A stretch of 64,000 nt of DNA from Osmia lignaria lignaria (lineage: Eukaryota > Arthropoda > Insecta > Hymenoptera > Megachilidae): NCBI RefSeq assembly GCF_051020975.1, contig NC_135039.1, positions 9,274,692-9,338,691 of the forward strand. The letters run 5' to 3'. Shown here piece by piece: positions 1 through 11,950 of this stretch. Both the position numbers and the translations under genes were made by a program. Below the pieces are notes generated by a model. That model was not told where the DNA came from. It saw nothing but the letters and a program-made list of their open reading frames with translations, and did no database searches. Each line of letters begins with the position of its first letter. Position 1 is the first letter of the stretch.

Positions 1-1547
1 TATTTTGTATTCTTATGATTAATTGTAATAATAACCAACTTTGTGTTTAATAGCTAAAAGATTCTTGTATTTATTAATAGTTATGTTTAATCAAAAAAGT
101 ACTCATTAAAATAGATCGATAATTGTCGCGTCGATAATACTACCACATCGATAAAAGATCGATATAGAGCGCGCGTTAATAAAAAGAGACAGCAACAGCG
201 CGTAGAGAGAGAGAGAGCGATACACGCGGAGTCACGTACGCACAGGTCAAAGTCCAAAAACTTCCGGTAGCGAAAGTACGTAGAGCAAAAACTGTTACGT
301 CAGCAGATCCTAGGTATACCATAAATACAGACGTGCCGAGCAGCGCGAGCTCACTTCGATTCTGATCGTAGTCCGACACGAATCTATGATACGATTATCA
401 CATAGAATTCCGTAGCTAGATTCTTTTGTCGGCAAAGCGGCGAAGATTCTACGACAGACCCGAAGCGCTCAACCACCGGTTCGCAGCGGTTCTCTCGCGT
501 GTCTGGTTCGCTACCAAGCTTAACGAGCGAGCGAAAGTGGAAGCTCCTTGGATGCGGCCTATTAGTTACGGCTAAGTTATCTAGAAATCGTTCTGCGGCC
601 GATCGAGCTACCTCCTACAGAGTCAGGACGGATCCTAGCTAATTACCGACAATTGATTATTCTATTTAAATTATACTTTTAAGTATTATTTTATAAATTC
701 AAATTATAGATTTAAAGTTTTGATAATCGGATCTGGAGCCGCGTTCATTAATTAATTATTTTTCTTTGTATTTTTTATTTAGGACGAATTTCTTGTGATT
801 AATAATTTGATTTTCTTTCATTGTATTTCATTCTAGCTCAAACGCGATTGTTATTTTTCTTTGTATTTTTTTATCCAGGGCGTACTCCACTGTATTCTAC
901 TAATATATTATAATATATTTTTAGAAAGGAATTAACGTTGGATTTCACTCCTTTACCGCGTACCACCCGAACCTATAATCCCTTCTTTTAAAAATTATTA
1001 TTCTTATACGAGTCGCCTTCTTACAAGGGAACCGCTCCCCCTACGCGTCGGTGTAGTAGCGCACTCGTAATATTCTGGGACGTTACACTAAAATATTATA
1101 ATGTCTACTGTTTGATTGAAATTGAAATATGAACGGCCTTTGATTAGAATTGAGACTTATCAATATAATTTTCGAATGCAGTTATAATTAAATCTTCAAA
1201 TGACCACCTCGACCATTAGATGACAGAAAAATGGCGGATTCTACCCGCGAGGGTACGACTTGAATGAAGGAGACTCTTACAACCCAAACGGCTTTACAAG
1301 TCGCCCCTCGATTATAGCTCGTAGTCGAGGCAATCGTCTTAAGAGAATCGCGATTTTAGAGAATACGAAAAATATATGTATGATTAAAAATCGGTACGTG
1401 ATTATGGAATCACGGGACGATCTAAAATGAAGAGACTCTTACAATTCGAAGGCTTCTTAGATCGCCCGTTTTGCCTTGTTGAAATCAATCTAATGCCGTG
1501 CTCGACAAAATAGAAATAAACAGGCTTACCGTGGAGGTGTAGAATAT
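1..1547. other. Non-coding stretch, remnant of family-L repeat at its right side
   Basis: No convincing coding region is visible. The sequence is AT-rich with short GA runs near 208-222. From about 1240 to 1545 it resembles the tail of a minus-oriented family-L copy: it contains two stem-loop modules (1248-1310 and 1413-1468) and a stretch similar to 6865-6930 and 15640-15700. It stops where a plus-oriented family-L copy begins at 1548. Confidence 0.5.
1248..1468 (+). repeat. Two stem-loop modules (1248-1310, 1413-1468)
   Basis: Each module has an outer stem interrupted by one extra base (CGAGGG-t-ACGACTT with AAGTCG-c-CCCTCG; CGGG-a-CGATCT with AGATCG-c-CCCG). Inside lie a small hairpin of the AAGA-GAC-TCTT type, a linker ACAA, and a CC-CGAA-GG-like second hairpin. 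The stem sequences differ between the two modules but both pair, so structure appears better kept than sequence. Related modules occur at 5454-5513, 5551-5620 and 6869-6921 (+) and on the minus strand at 3184-3244, 1580-1646 and 1681-1747. Confidence 0.6.
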
Positions 1548-3244
1548 TGTTACGCCCCGGCGGAAAATTTGAAATTTATCCGCCTTGCATCCCTTATCAA
1601 GCCCTTTTGGGTTACGAGGATTTCTCATGTAAGGGGCGTGAGGTGGGTGGTTCACTTTTCCGCCAATCTTTTCCATCCCTCCTCGACCTTGTGCATTCTT
1701 GTCAAGCCCTTCGGGGTTGCGAGGATTTCTCATGCCAGGTACACGAGGAAAGGTCGTTTCAATTTCCTTCTTTACAACAGTTTACGTGACCCTCCTTGAA
1801 ACTATCGTCGTTCAACCATAGTAACAGAAGACAGTTTATAATATTGCACAAAAACTCGAGTTTAGCTCGAGAGAGAGAGAGCCGTAGCATAACACCTGCG
1901 CTACGCAGTTAGCCAGTGCTTCGCATTTCGGGAATTTCCCCTGCTAACTGCGTAGAAACGGGAAAACCGTAATAACTTCTTTGGTAGAACGCTCTTCCTT
2001 TCTCTTTTGCACAAAGCGTCAGCCGGTCCAACAAGGATCATTATTATACGATCGGAATGATAGTGTGAAAGAGTGGTCGAATGAAAATGTATTTAAGCAA
2101 CGGAAGTAAGGAATGAGAACCCTTATGAAAGCGAACGTCGCGAACGTTCGACCGCCGTTCGAAAATCCATCTGAATAAACATGTACATAGATTCAATAAA
2201 TGTATAGTTTGTCACGGCATTGTAACTACCGTAAGCGTATCGTCCGCTGAATTAACCACTAAAATTAATAATATTCGTTGCAAATCGGAGAAACGAATAA
2301 TTTTCATCTTTGTTGGGAAAGATTATATGGATGACGGCCTCATCTTCGAAAAATTATATGTATCATCCTATATTTCATTCTATAAATTCAGCCTGATTGA
2401 TAGTTGCAATTTTGCCGTAATACAACAATTAGAAATTCAAATAGAAATACTGCGTAGTTTCTGGAAACCATTCAAACGATCATGGCAACGAAAAAGAAAA
2501 GAGAAAGGAACACCAAACAAAGGATGAAAGAATTTCGTCTAGCTCGAGCATCTTAGCCAATCACCGGGCACGCGACTCTGCCGAAAACGTACTACGATTC
2601 GTCAAACCGTCCCCTCCAAGGACGTTGATCGCGCGACGGGCCCTTCGACCGTCGATCTCGCGCAAAAATTCTTCACTCTTGATCGATCAATCGTAAGTAC
2701 GTGATCGGGAGCCCGTGTGTCCGAGAGACAGAGCTGTTCGGAAGTTCGTGATAGTTTTCCTCTGCGATAAAGACCTCCACGTAGCGAGGCAGAGTGCTGT
2801 GGGAGTTGAAATAATCCGATTCTAAACAAGGACTCATAGACGCGCACGTTAAATTTTCTCTCTACCTAAAATTCTATCTTTTCTTTCCGTTTTAAATCGT
2901 TGTTCGCGTATTTCTCGTGTTAAATTCAATTCGCGTATTTATAAATTATTTGATTTTTGTAACTCGTTGTGTCTGTCTCTCGTCGACGTCCTCGTCCGAT
3001 AATTCGTTCGCTGCGACAAATGCGTGATCAAAAATCTTACCGTTCTTTGGTGTTCCAGATCATCGAGCGAACATACAGTAAATTTAGCAAGCGAATAGAT
3101 AATTGTCTTGTATTGTATAGAACAGCGTATCGGTAAGTCGATTCCATTACATTTTTCGAACACGACGTTTTTCAATTGGCAAAACGGGCGATCTGGTCCA
3201 GCCCTTCCGGGGGTTACAAGAGTATCTCAGGTCAGATCGTTCCA
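1548..3244 (+). repeat. Family-L LTR-like repeat, plus-oriented copy
   Basis: The copy begins with TGTTACGCCCCGG, the counterpart of the TGTCACGTCCGG start seen on the minus strand at 17500 and 5651. It shares blocks with other copies in opposite orientation: 2500-2560 matches 8220-8290, 2600-2850 matches 7970-8240, and 3184-3244 matches 6869-6930. It carries stem-loop modules at 1580-1646, 1681-1747 and 1901-1955. No coding potential is seen. I read it as a solo or truncated LTR of the errantivirus-like family represented at 15.6-22.5 kb. The right boundary is approximate. Confidence 0.5.
1901..1955. repeat. Perfect 13-bp stem hairpin module
   Basis: CTACGCAGTTAGC at 1901-1913 pairs perfectly with 1943-1955. 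Read on the minus strand, the interior folds into a GGGAA/TTCCC hairpin, a GAAA linker and a TGC-GAA-GCA hairpin. The same three-helix layout occurs at 5211-5264 and 16974-17024 with different outer-stem bases. Confidence 0.6.
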
Positions 3245-3889
3245 TCGAACGAGGTATCGACTGATTATATTTATTTTCTGTGTTGCTATTTCGTTTTTCC
3301 ATTTCTTTGTTGTTTCCAAAGGGGTGTACCGATATACTTATATTTTTGTGTACTAATAGTAAGCATCTTTGCCCTTGTTACGATTTTTGCATGAACTGGT
3401 GTTTTTCAACATTAACGAATTTCTAAATTAATTCAGATCTAAAGTTAAACTTTGGTATTTTCTATTATGTTATTCATTGTTTTTCAAAATTAAACCAGTT
3501 TCATTTTCTAAACAGTTTCTAATTTATTTCAAACACATTCCTACACTTTTCAGTTAAACCCACGCTTACCAACGTATACAGATTCAAGGAGGGACCCGCA
3601 TGGGACCCAGAGCGCTGAACGAACCCTATGAAAGGCTAATAATCTAAACTTTTCCAATCTAACATCTCGTTAATTAATTCTTGTCTTTCGTCTTTTAATT
3701 GTCGAGAACGTTAACGCGCTCAAGACTGGTAGCAGCGAATACCAACCATCGCGCCAGAATCAGGGGAGAAAGAAATAGGAGGTTGCTTTGCAACTATCTA
3801 ATTGCAACTATCTTTCCCTTTTACGTTGCACCGTCGCACGCGCAACGTAACAATATAATATATGATAAAATCGCTTTTGATCGTGGTTG
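3245..3889. repeat. Non-coding; one arm of an inverted repeat with 6120-6445
   Basis: From about 3545 to 3860 the sequence matches the reverse complement of about 6120-6445. Shared landmarks include the AGGGACCC...GGGACCC block near 3595, the 'ACCAACCATCGCGCC' block near 3745, and a terminal GTTGCGCG/CGCAACGTAACA motif. No coding region is seen. Confidence 0.5.
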
Positions 3890-5651
3890 AAAACTCGATG
3901 TCTGTAGATCTGGAACACCAAGAGAGAGGATAGAATTCTCGTAGCACACGCACTTGTCGCGCACGCGGTTGACCGTATTTATTACAACAATAAACGATTA
4001 CGAAATACGTTCACGAATAAGACGATTACACAATTCAAGAAATTCAATAGTTAACGCAATGAATTTAATTCGATGATTTACGCGAGCAAACGGATTAAAA
4101 TGTAGAAAGAAAAGATAGCAATTTAATAGAGTGAAAAGTTTAACGTGCGTGTCTGTGAGTCTTTGTCGCGTATTCGAAAAATTCACCCTCGCGACACTCT
4201 GCCTAATAGGACTTGCCGCGCAGTTAATTTATACAAAGTACTTCGACAACTCTTTCTCTAGACGCATGGGCTCCCGTCACGACTTACTCGATTGTTCGAC
4301 GAAGAGTGATCAGCATCGATCGCGATCCTAGCCGGAAGGGCCCGTCGCGAGGACGATGTCCTGCGTGGGGACATTTCGGCAAATCACAGCGCGTAACGAC
4401 GACGTCGCGTGCGTTTCTATTGGTCGAGCGCGCGTGCCAGCTAAATTCCTCTAGATCATGTTTTCTCTCTTTCTTGGTGTTCCTTCTCTGTCTAACGGCT
4501 TTTCGGTGTTTCTACGCCGTAGAATTTCTGGATTGTTCTATTCTCATCGATAATTCCAATATTAGATATATAATGATGCGATTATCAACTAATAGTTTAA
4601 ATCAGAATTATTGAACAATAAATATGCGGGTAACTATAAACATGAACTATATCTGTTGTACTATTATGTATGAATAATGGACCGGCTATCACGAGGTTTC
4701 TTAATTAACAGTTGGCTTGTCCATAATCACTTTGTTCGCAGAGAAATCGATCAACAATACCAATTGCGGTGGTAACGCAAGTTGTTCGCTAAAAATCCTA
4801 ATAGCATACGATGGTTTAACTGATAATTTCAGTAGTATTCAATTGTTCGATATTCGAATATTAATTCCTGTATTCGCAGCGAACTTTGTTCGAGAACGTT
4901 CCTCCTGTTCAAAATCGTACCGTTGGGTCTTAGTTTCAGCTAATTCTCGGAATTCGATACAATGACTTTTATTACCCTGTGTGACCCTTCGTCTCTAAAC
5001 AGTTCTCGCATGTTGCTAACGTTCGCTGGTGAGGGTTCTCTATCCTTGCCCTTTGCACTCATTCGAATATTTGAATTTCATGCTATTTCATACCTTCATT
5101 GCAACACTCAATTCGCACGTACGGTCGGGTTTGGGACCGACTGGCGCCTACGCGTGAAAAAGAGGAGAGTATCGGTTAAAAATCTAAAGATAAATTGATC
5201 TTTACGCTTTTGCGCAGTTAACCTGAGAAGACCCCTACAATGCGAAGCACTGGCTAACCGCGCAGCGAACGCTGTTTACGATATCTCTCCTCGGTCGAAA
5301 CCGAGTTTTTCTATCTCGAATTCTATTACTACGCAGTTGAGCACGACGATAGCTTCAAGGAGGGGTTTTAACTAAGAAAAGAATTGAGAAGTATGCGAAG
5401 AATGATAGGATAGAAAAGACAAAAGTAGAATAATTATAAGCTCAAACTTTTCCCTGTGCATTTCCCACATGAAGAAGTCTCTTACAACCCGAAGGTTTGA
5501 TGGGAAAGCACAGAGTCAAGGAGAAATTAAAGAAAGGTGAAGTAGTAATTCGCCCTCCCCACGCCCCTTACATGAGGAGACTCCTACAACCCGAAGGCTG
5601 GATAAGGGAACGTGAGGCGGACAAATTTGTAAAATTTTTCCGGACGTGACA
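3890..5651 (-). repeat. Family-L LTR-like repeat, minus-oriented copy
   Basis: Read on the minus strand it starts TGTCACGTCCGG at 5651. Blocks 4110-4440 align with 7970-8240, 15980-16320 and 43760-44120, and block 4880-5000 aligns with 11720-11850 and 16740-16800. Modules lie at 5211-5264, 5454-5513 and 5551-5620. It is non-coding, and the left end is approximate. Confidence 0.5.
5211..5620 (+). repeat. Three stem-loop modules (5211-5264, 5454-5513, 5551-5620)
   Basis: At 5454-5513 CTGTGC and TTCCCA pair with TGGGAA and GCACAG. At 5551-5620 the outer stem combines CGCC, CTC, CACG and CCTTA with their complements. Both loops carry the 'CTCTTACAACCCGAAGG'-like core. At 5211-5264 TGCGCAGTTA pairs with TAACCGCGCA around a TGCGAAGCA hairpin. 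All three lie in the 5' part of the minus-oriented family-L copy. Confidence 0.6.
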
Positions 5652-6868
5652 GTATGTATATTACAATTCTGATCATCAGCAAAGTAAATCGGCTTGAGCT
5701 GAGATTTATTTAAAATATTTAAAAATGATTATATTTACGGATAAAAATTAATTACTGTTGCATTATAATATTACGAATATTTATAAATTCTTGTACAAAA
5801 ATCATCAAGAAGTAAGTTATACTAGAAATAATACTTTATGTAATATGTATGAAATTATTGATTAATCCACCTTTTGTTCTTATAACTAATTCGGAATACA
5901 TCAATTTTTACATTTCTATGCAAATTTATTATTTTCGTCGTTATTGAACCTTGTAATTTCAAAAAAACCGTAATTAATATAATTTTAATTACAAAATATT
6001 ATTAATATAGACAAGTACAAAATAATATTGTTGCGCCGGGGGTGGTGCTTGTAGTTTCTATTTTAATAATATGGACAACGAACTAAACAAAACTGTATAA
6101 TTAGAATACAAAGTAATTAAAGAACATGTTACGTTGCGCGTGAGACGGCGCAACGTAACAGGGGAAAAATGATAAAATAAGAGGACAGTGTTACAATTAG
6201 ATGGTTGCAAACTATCCCCAATTTCTTTCTCCCGCTTTTGGCGCGATGGTTGGTATTCGCTGCCACCAGTCTTGAGCGCGTTTAATGTTCACGACGATTA
6301 AAAGACGGAAAGACGAAATGTAATGTAACGTGATGTTAGATTTTATAAAAATTAGATAATTAGTCTTCCGTTGGGTTTGTCAGTGCTCTGGGTCCCGTAC
6401 GGGTCCCTCCTTGAAACTGTATAAGTTGGTAAGCGTGGTTTTTAAAACTAAGGTGAAGGTGACTGTTTGAAAATGAATATGACACTGCTTGAATGATGAA
6501 ACTGGTTTAATTAGAAAAGAAATTGAATGTGTAAAGTAAATAACAGAAAAATTGAATTCGACCTCGAATGGATTATGAAAATTTACTAAATTTAGAAGAA
6601 TACCAGTTAGATAAGAATCGTTCTCATGAATATTAACAAAGGTAAAGATGCGTAAGAATAGTTAACAAATTAGTCGGAAACAACTCTTTGAAATCACAAA
6701 TTGAAGGCGTGTACGATATTAACCGGACGCGAGTGCGTGTTTGACTATTTCGTTTCTTAAATTGTTAATTCAGAATTTAGTTTAATAGAAAAATAGCGGA
6801 CAAACGGACGAAATAATCGCTTTGCGAAAAATATTCGATATTATAACTTTGAAATACCTCGTTTGGAA
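5652..6868. repeat. AT-rich non-coding; right arm of inverted repeat with 3545-3860
   Basis: 5652-6110 is AT-rich with nothing recognisable. About 6120-6445 is the inverted partner of 3545-3860. 6446-6868 shows no coding region or repeat I can name. Confidence 0.4.
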
Positions 6869-8579
6869 GGACGATCTGACGTGGACACTCTCATAACCCC
6901 GGAAGGCTTATTAGATCGCCCGTTTTGCCAAGCTGAAACCGTCGTGTTTCGGAAAAGTAATGGAATCGACTTTTCGAATCGCTGGTTAAATGAAACAAGA
7001 TAATATTATAAACGCTTGTCTGAATGCTGTGTGTTCGCTTGATGATCTGTAACACCAAAGAACGGTAAGATTTTTCCCGATCACGCACTTGTCGCGGCGA
7101 AAATTGAACCAAACGAACGAGAACGTTGACGAGAGACAGACACGAATTGACGATTAATATAATTTATTATTATGCGAATGAAACTAATTCGATAGTTATG
7201 CGAGCAACGATTTAAAAGAAAAAGAAAAGATAGATTTGTATATTACTGTGATTTGAGACCGTTGTTTCGATCTCAAATGTCCCAGTTATCCTCGAATAAA
7301 TTAATACTCGAGAATTGTTTACGTTAAATGATTGAATCAGTTGATTTGTTTAATATGAACTATATTTCAATAACAAGCTGTATGATACACAAGATGACAG
7401 AGTGTATGTTTCCGAGGTGTTACTACAGGGAGATTCTCTCGGCGCGCAACACAATGGAACCCTGCTGTGTTTGCGGGCAAAAAGCCCAGGTCAAGTCGTC
7501 GGACCCAAAACACACAGAGCAGTCTTGGGTCCGGCGACTTGACCTCCTGGGCTTTTTGCCCGCAAACACAGCAGGGTTCCATTGTGCGGGGCGGCTATTG
7601 TGTTGCGCGCCGAGAGAATCTCCCTGTAGTATGAGAGTTATCAGAGTTCTATCTCGGATTTTTCGTGTGCGTGTATAAAAGGAAAATGATCTATGCCTAT
7701 CACTGATTGGCGGAGAAAATGTGGTGGGAGGTGTGAAAGAGTGGAAGTGAAACAGTCGATGAGTTACCGTGGGTTTTTCCACAATTTTTGGAAATTCCTT
7801 AATTTTTAATTGCTGAGCGCCTAACGGTACGCGACCCCAATCAAATAGTCGACCAGGCGTTGGTTTTATGACTTCTGGTATAATTTCTACCTGATGGTTG
7901 TTTGCCGGGACTTGAAGGGTCTGCGAGGCAACAAGATTATTTAGGTAGAAGGAAAGTTTTACATGCGCGTCTATGAGTCCTTATTCTGAATTCGGAAAAT
8001 TTCACTCGCACGACACTCTGCTTCGCTTTACGGAGGGCTTTGCCGCAGAGAAAATATCGCGAAGTTCACAAATAACTCTGTCTCTCGAACACACGGGCTC
8101 ACAATCACGTACTTACGATTGATCGATCAAGAGTGACAAATTTCGTGCGCGATCGATGCCTGAAGGGCTCGTCGCGCAATCATCGTCCTTGGAGGGGACG
8201 GTTTGACGAATCGAGGTACGGTGATTGTCTGAGATGCTCGAGCTAGACGAAATTCTTTCATTCCTTTGTTTGGTGTTCCTTTCTCTTTCTTAGTTCGTTG
8301 TCCGTTTGTCCATTCAATGGTTTCCAGATACTACGCAGTATATTTCTAGTTGAAAATGATTATTGTATCGCGATGAAATAGTGATCATTTATCAAATTGA
8401 AACCATTAATTAAAATGAAACAAGTAATGCCCGTATAGTTTTACTTTAACAAAGGATCAAAATTATTCGCTTTTCGTTTGCAACGAAAGTTATTGAAAGA
8501 TTATGATAATTTGATAATAGACGATGCGATTTCGGTGACTGCAATGCCATAACAATCTATACATTCCATTGAATCTTAA
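6869..8579 (-). repeat. Family-L LTR-like repeat, left part of an interrupted minus copy
   Basis: Blocks 7020-7110 and 7970-8300 match the other family-L copies. The copy resumes at 11666-11950 after the TTAA-flanked element at 8580-11661, which inserted into it. A further insertion, the hairpin at 7424-7630, lies inside. It has no coding content. Confidence 0.5.
7424..7630. mobile_element. Foldback hairpin element of about 207 bp
   Basis: The left arm (7424 to about 7508) is the near-perfect reverse complement of the right arm (about 7526-7630), from CTACAGGGAGATTCTC to GAGAATCTCCCTGTAG. A short unpaired insert lies in the right arm near 7590-7606, and the central loop is about 16 bases. 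No coding region is present. A target-site duplication is not clear, so the superfamily is unassigned. Confidence 0.65.
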
Positions 8580-9451
8580 GGGGGTAGACACGGGTAATAG
8601 TAGCGCGTTGACATTACCGGCAAAAATGGGCATAAAGATGGGTTTACACGCTTCCGTTATTCGTCCTTGTATGAGAACATTTAGGGCTGGGTGCGGGCTT
8701 ATTCGAAAGAGGAAGGTCCAATGCATACCGCTCACCTCATGTTTCAGTGGGATTATGTTGATGTTTAGTAATATAAGCGTCCAAAGTAGAGGCAAAAAAT
8801 CGACAAAATGCATTCGCGGAATCGAAGCATTTTTAGGCCACTAAAAGAGTGCTGTGATTGAAATCATGAGTTGAGCGGTCTAGCCACAACCCTTACCTGT
8901 AAATTAAGATCCATTTTGTCTTCATTTGTTGCGAAATAAGGACGAACAACGGATGCCCGTAAAAGCATTCTCACAGACCAGTTCCGCCATTTTGTGGATA
9001 ATACAGAGCAATTCATGTCAAAATTCAGTTTAGCTAGTAGTTACAAGGTGGCGTCTAACTAACTAAGAAGGCTGTCGATTTGGAATCGTAGCCAAAATCA
9101 GGCGTTAGCTTGGTTACGTCACTCGACTGAAGGCAAGCGAAAGCAAGCGAAAAAGGCAACAACGCCGAGTGAGACGCACTACAGTCATGCTGTCCTTCTC
9201 TCTTGAGATTGTCCCTTTTCGCTAGGTTTTGACTGACGCCCGCCTGGATTTTTCACAGCACCCCATAACAAACCTCGCTCAAAGAGAAGGTATAACAAGA
9301 GAAGAATATACCTCCTCTTTGCAATAATTCTGCAAACGTTTATATAAGTTGTATACGAGATATTTATTTATTTAAATTATTTGTATTCACTCAGAATATT
9401 GACTCCTTTGTATTTTTTATTAGTTTCGTAAAAACAAAGTTACTATAGGTT

Positions 9452-10620
9452 TCTCAAAATACAAGCGTCACGCAATTGGGACGAGTTATATCTTAAATTT
9501 GGTAAGAGATAGGAAAAAGCTATTGATGTAAAAGTTGAATGATAAGACATATGAAAAGTATGAGATATCTCACGAAATATTAGTTTTTTAAACATTGTAC
9601 TGCTATATATAGGCGCGTCAGCAAAATAGTGAGAGGGAATAGTAGCAAGGGGAGAGGAGAGAAGGAGCCGAGGCCTCTCCATTTATTAGTTCTAATAGTA
9701 CTTTTTTATGCAGAATGTTTCAAGGAGTTGATACGAGTAAAGAAAAAAATGCAATTCTCTTTAAATCAAAAGTGCATCTGCATTTTTTTAGTGCATCGTT
9801 GCATTCGCGAAGAAAATGAAGTCATAGAAAAATAAACATTATCATACCATTGAACTTTTACATGAACAGCTTTTTTCTATCTCTTACCAAATTCAAGATA
9901 TAACTCGTCCCAATTGCGTGACGCACGCTGTATGCTTTTATGAATTAAAAAACATTTATGGTGCGCCATATAAAATCCACGCGTTCAGTCAGTCAGAATT
10001 TACCGGAGCGGGACAATTTGTAAAAATACTTAAGGCGCTTCAAACACATTCAAACGCTCATCTCGCCAGAGGCATCGCGACAATACGGCTGAAGAACAAA
10101 ATCGAAACATTGACGCGTGTTTAGAGTGAGATGTACGGTGATCGTGCTATCCTTCTTTGAACCTAAATGATAGAATTGTCCCGCTCTGGTAAATTCTGAC
10201 TGAACGCGTGGATTTTATATGGTGCACCGTAGCACCTCTCGCTGCTGAAAAATATATGCCTACTCTAAAGAACCGAAGGAACGTGCAATCTGAGAAATTT
10301 TTTAGAAAAACTTATTAACTTCTTTAAATAAATGTTTTTTAATTAATAAAAATATACAGGATACGTCATGCAATTTCTGACGGGTTATATCTTGAATTTG
10401 GTAAGAGATAGGAAAAAACTGTTTATGTAAAAGTTCAATAGTATGATAATGTCTATTTTTCTGTGATTTCATTTTCTCCGTGAATGCAACGATGCACTCA
10501 AAAAATGCAAATCCACTTTTTATTTAAATGGAATTGCATTTTTTTTTTTACTTGTGTCAACTCCTTGAAACATTCTGCATAAAAAAGTACTATGGTAATA
10601 TTAGAACTAATAAATGGAGG
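9452..10620. repeat. Nested inverted repeats inside the TTAA element
   Basis: About 9690-10020 is complementary to about 10190-10620 (shared blocks near 'TTTTTATGCAGAATGTTTCA' and 'CCACGCGTTCAGTCAG'). In addition 9452-9540 is complementary to 9850-9935 and directly repeated at 10360-10450. This suggests foldback elements inserted into, or duplicated within, a larger foldback. It is non-coding. Confidence 0.5.
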
Positions 10621-10794
10621 GACCACGCGTCTACATATACAGTAAAAGCTGAATATATGCAACAGAGATTGGAAACCAGACGTCGCATTCATCCAGCGGA
10701 GATGTCGAATCTGGAATTAGATGCGACGACCAGCCAAGCATGAACGTAGAAAGGGACAAACAGTGGAGGAGAGAGAGAGAGGTCTAATGATCAA

Positions 10795-10935
10795 AGGAAA
10801 GAGCCGAAACGTATCGGTGTGACTAATACTAATTCAGTTATAAAACTTTTTTATTTTTTACTTTTTTTTACTGAAACTTTTACTAGCGCATTGGTGAAAT
10901 TTTTCTGATTAAAATGATACCAAACACGATATAGG
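10795..10935 (-). repeat. Dispersed repeat shared with 42280-42430 and 41490-41545
   Basis: The reverse complement of this block aligns with 42280-42430, and its core ('TATCGTGTTTAGTATCATTT'-like) also occurs at 41490-41545. The function is unknown and the sequence non-coding. Confidence 0.5.
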
Positions 10936-11665
10936 TTGAATGGGGCGAGGTTATGGGGCGCTGTGAAAAATCCAGGCGGGCCGCAGTCAAAACTTAGCGA
11001 AAAGGGACAATCTCAACATTCAGAATGAGAAAAGGACAGCATGACTGTAGTGCGTCTCACTCAGCGTTCGGGCGATGTTGCCTTTTTCGCTTACCTTCGC
11101 AGCACAGTTCGAGTGACGTAATCAAGCTAACGCTTGATTCTGACTACGATTCCAAATCGGCAGCCTTTCTACTTAGACGCCACCTTATAATTACTAGCTG
11201 AACTAAATTTGTCACGTGACTTGCTCTGTAGTATCCAGATAATCGCGGAACTCGTCTTTGGGAATGCTTTTACGGGAATACACTTTTCGTTCTCATATGA
11301 GAAGATTTTGATCTAAATAACGGTTCATTCGAAAGAGGAAGGTTCAATCTCCTCTGACCGCAGGGCGGTCTGGTCACCGTTTGAGTCACGGAACTGTTTT
11401 AGTGACCTAAAAAATACTTGGAATCTGCGGATGTATTTTGTCGATTTTTCCTCTACTTTGGACACTAATATTATTAGATATCAACACAATCGCGTTGAAC
11501 CATGACCAGACCGCCCTGCATTGGACCTTCCTCTTTTGAATGAGCCCTCACCCAGCCCTAAATCTTCTCATATAAGGACGAAAAGTGTATTCCCGTAAAC
11601 CCCTGTTTAGGCCCATTTTTGCCGGTAATGTCACCTCGCTGCATTACCCGTGTCTACCCCCTTAA

Positions 11666-11950
11666 TGCATTTCATTAGGTGGATTGGACATTCGCTTTTT
11701 AATGAATTTAAACAATTTCAGTCTAACGAACATTCCTTCGAGAACGTTCCTTTGTTCAAATTTGCCGTTAGATCTTTTCGCCATGCAATTTCTCGGAATT
11801 CTCGATACAATAGTGTTTATTGCCTTAAACGACCCTTGATTTCGAACGACAAAACGCCTTTCGGCGATCAAAAGTCGATTTTCGTGAATTCGAAAATTGA
11901 GAAACTGTTTACATACATCGATAGAGAACAATCTATAGTTTAACGTAGTG
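11666..11950 (-). repeat. Family-L LTR-like repeat, right part of the interrupted copy
   Basis: It continues the family-L copy from 8575 after the TTAA element. The block with 'GAGAACGTTCC' and 'TTCTCGGAATTC' aligns with 4880-4970. The copy is truncated near 11950, before the TGTCACG terminus. Confidence 0.45.

Larger units (their letters stand above)
8580..11661. mobile_element. TTAA-flanked non-autonomous foldback element (piggyBac-type target site)
   Basis: Both flanks read TTAA (8576-8579 and 11662-11665), and the element starts GGGGGTAGACACGGGTAA and ends with its inverted complement. The outer arms are long: 8580 to about 9300 is complementary to about 10940-11661 with scattered differences. 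TTAA duplication with short C/G-run termini is the signature of piggyBac-like transposition, but no transposase is encoded. It interrupts a family-L copy. The interior contains a second, smaller foldback and a repeat (10795-10935) also found at 42280-42430. Confidence 0.65.

Noticed and set aside
1248..1468. Family-L stem-loops as hammerhead ribozymes
   Set aside because: The hammerhead core (CUGANGA ... GAAA) is absent in the copies checked; only the three-helix layout is similar.
7328..7782. Frames of 71-119 aa over the 207-bp hairpin
   Set aside because: They repeat the same peptide on both strands because the DNA is palindromic; this is a consequence of the hairpin, not evidence of coding.
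8490..8844. Opposing frames of 91-107 aa at the TTAA element terminus
   Set aside because: They lie in the inverted terminal arm and cross the element boundary; no domain and no matching frame in the other arm.
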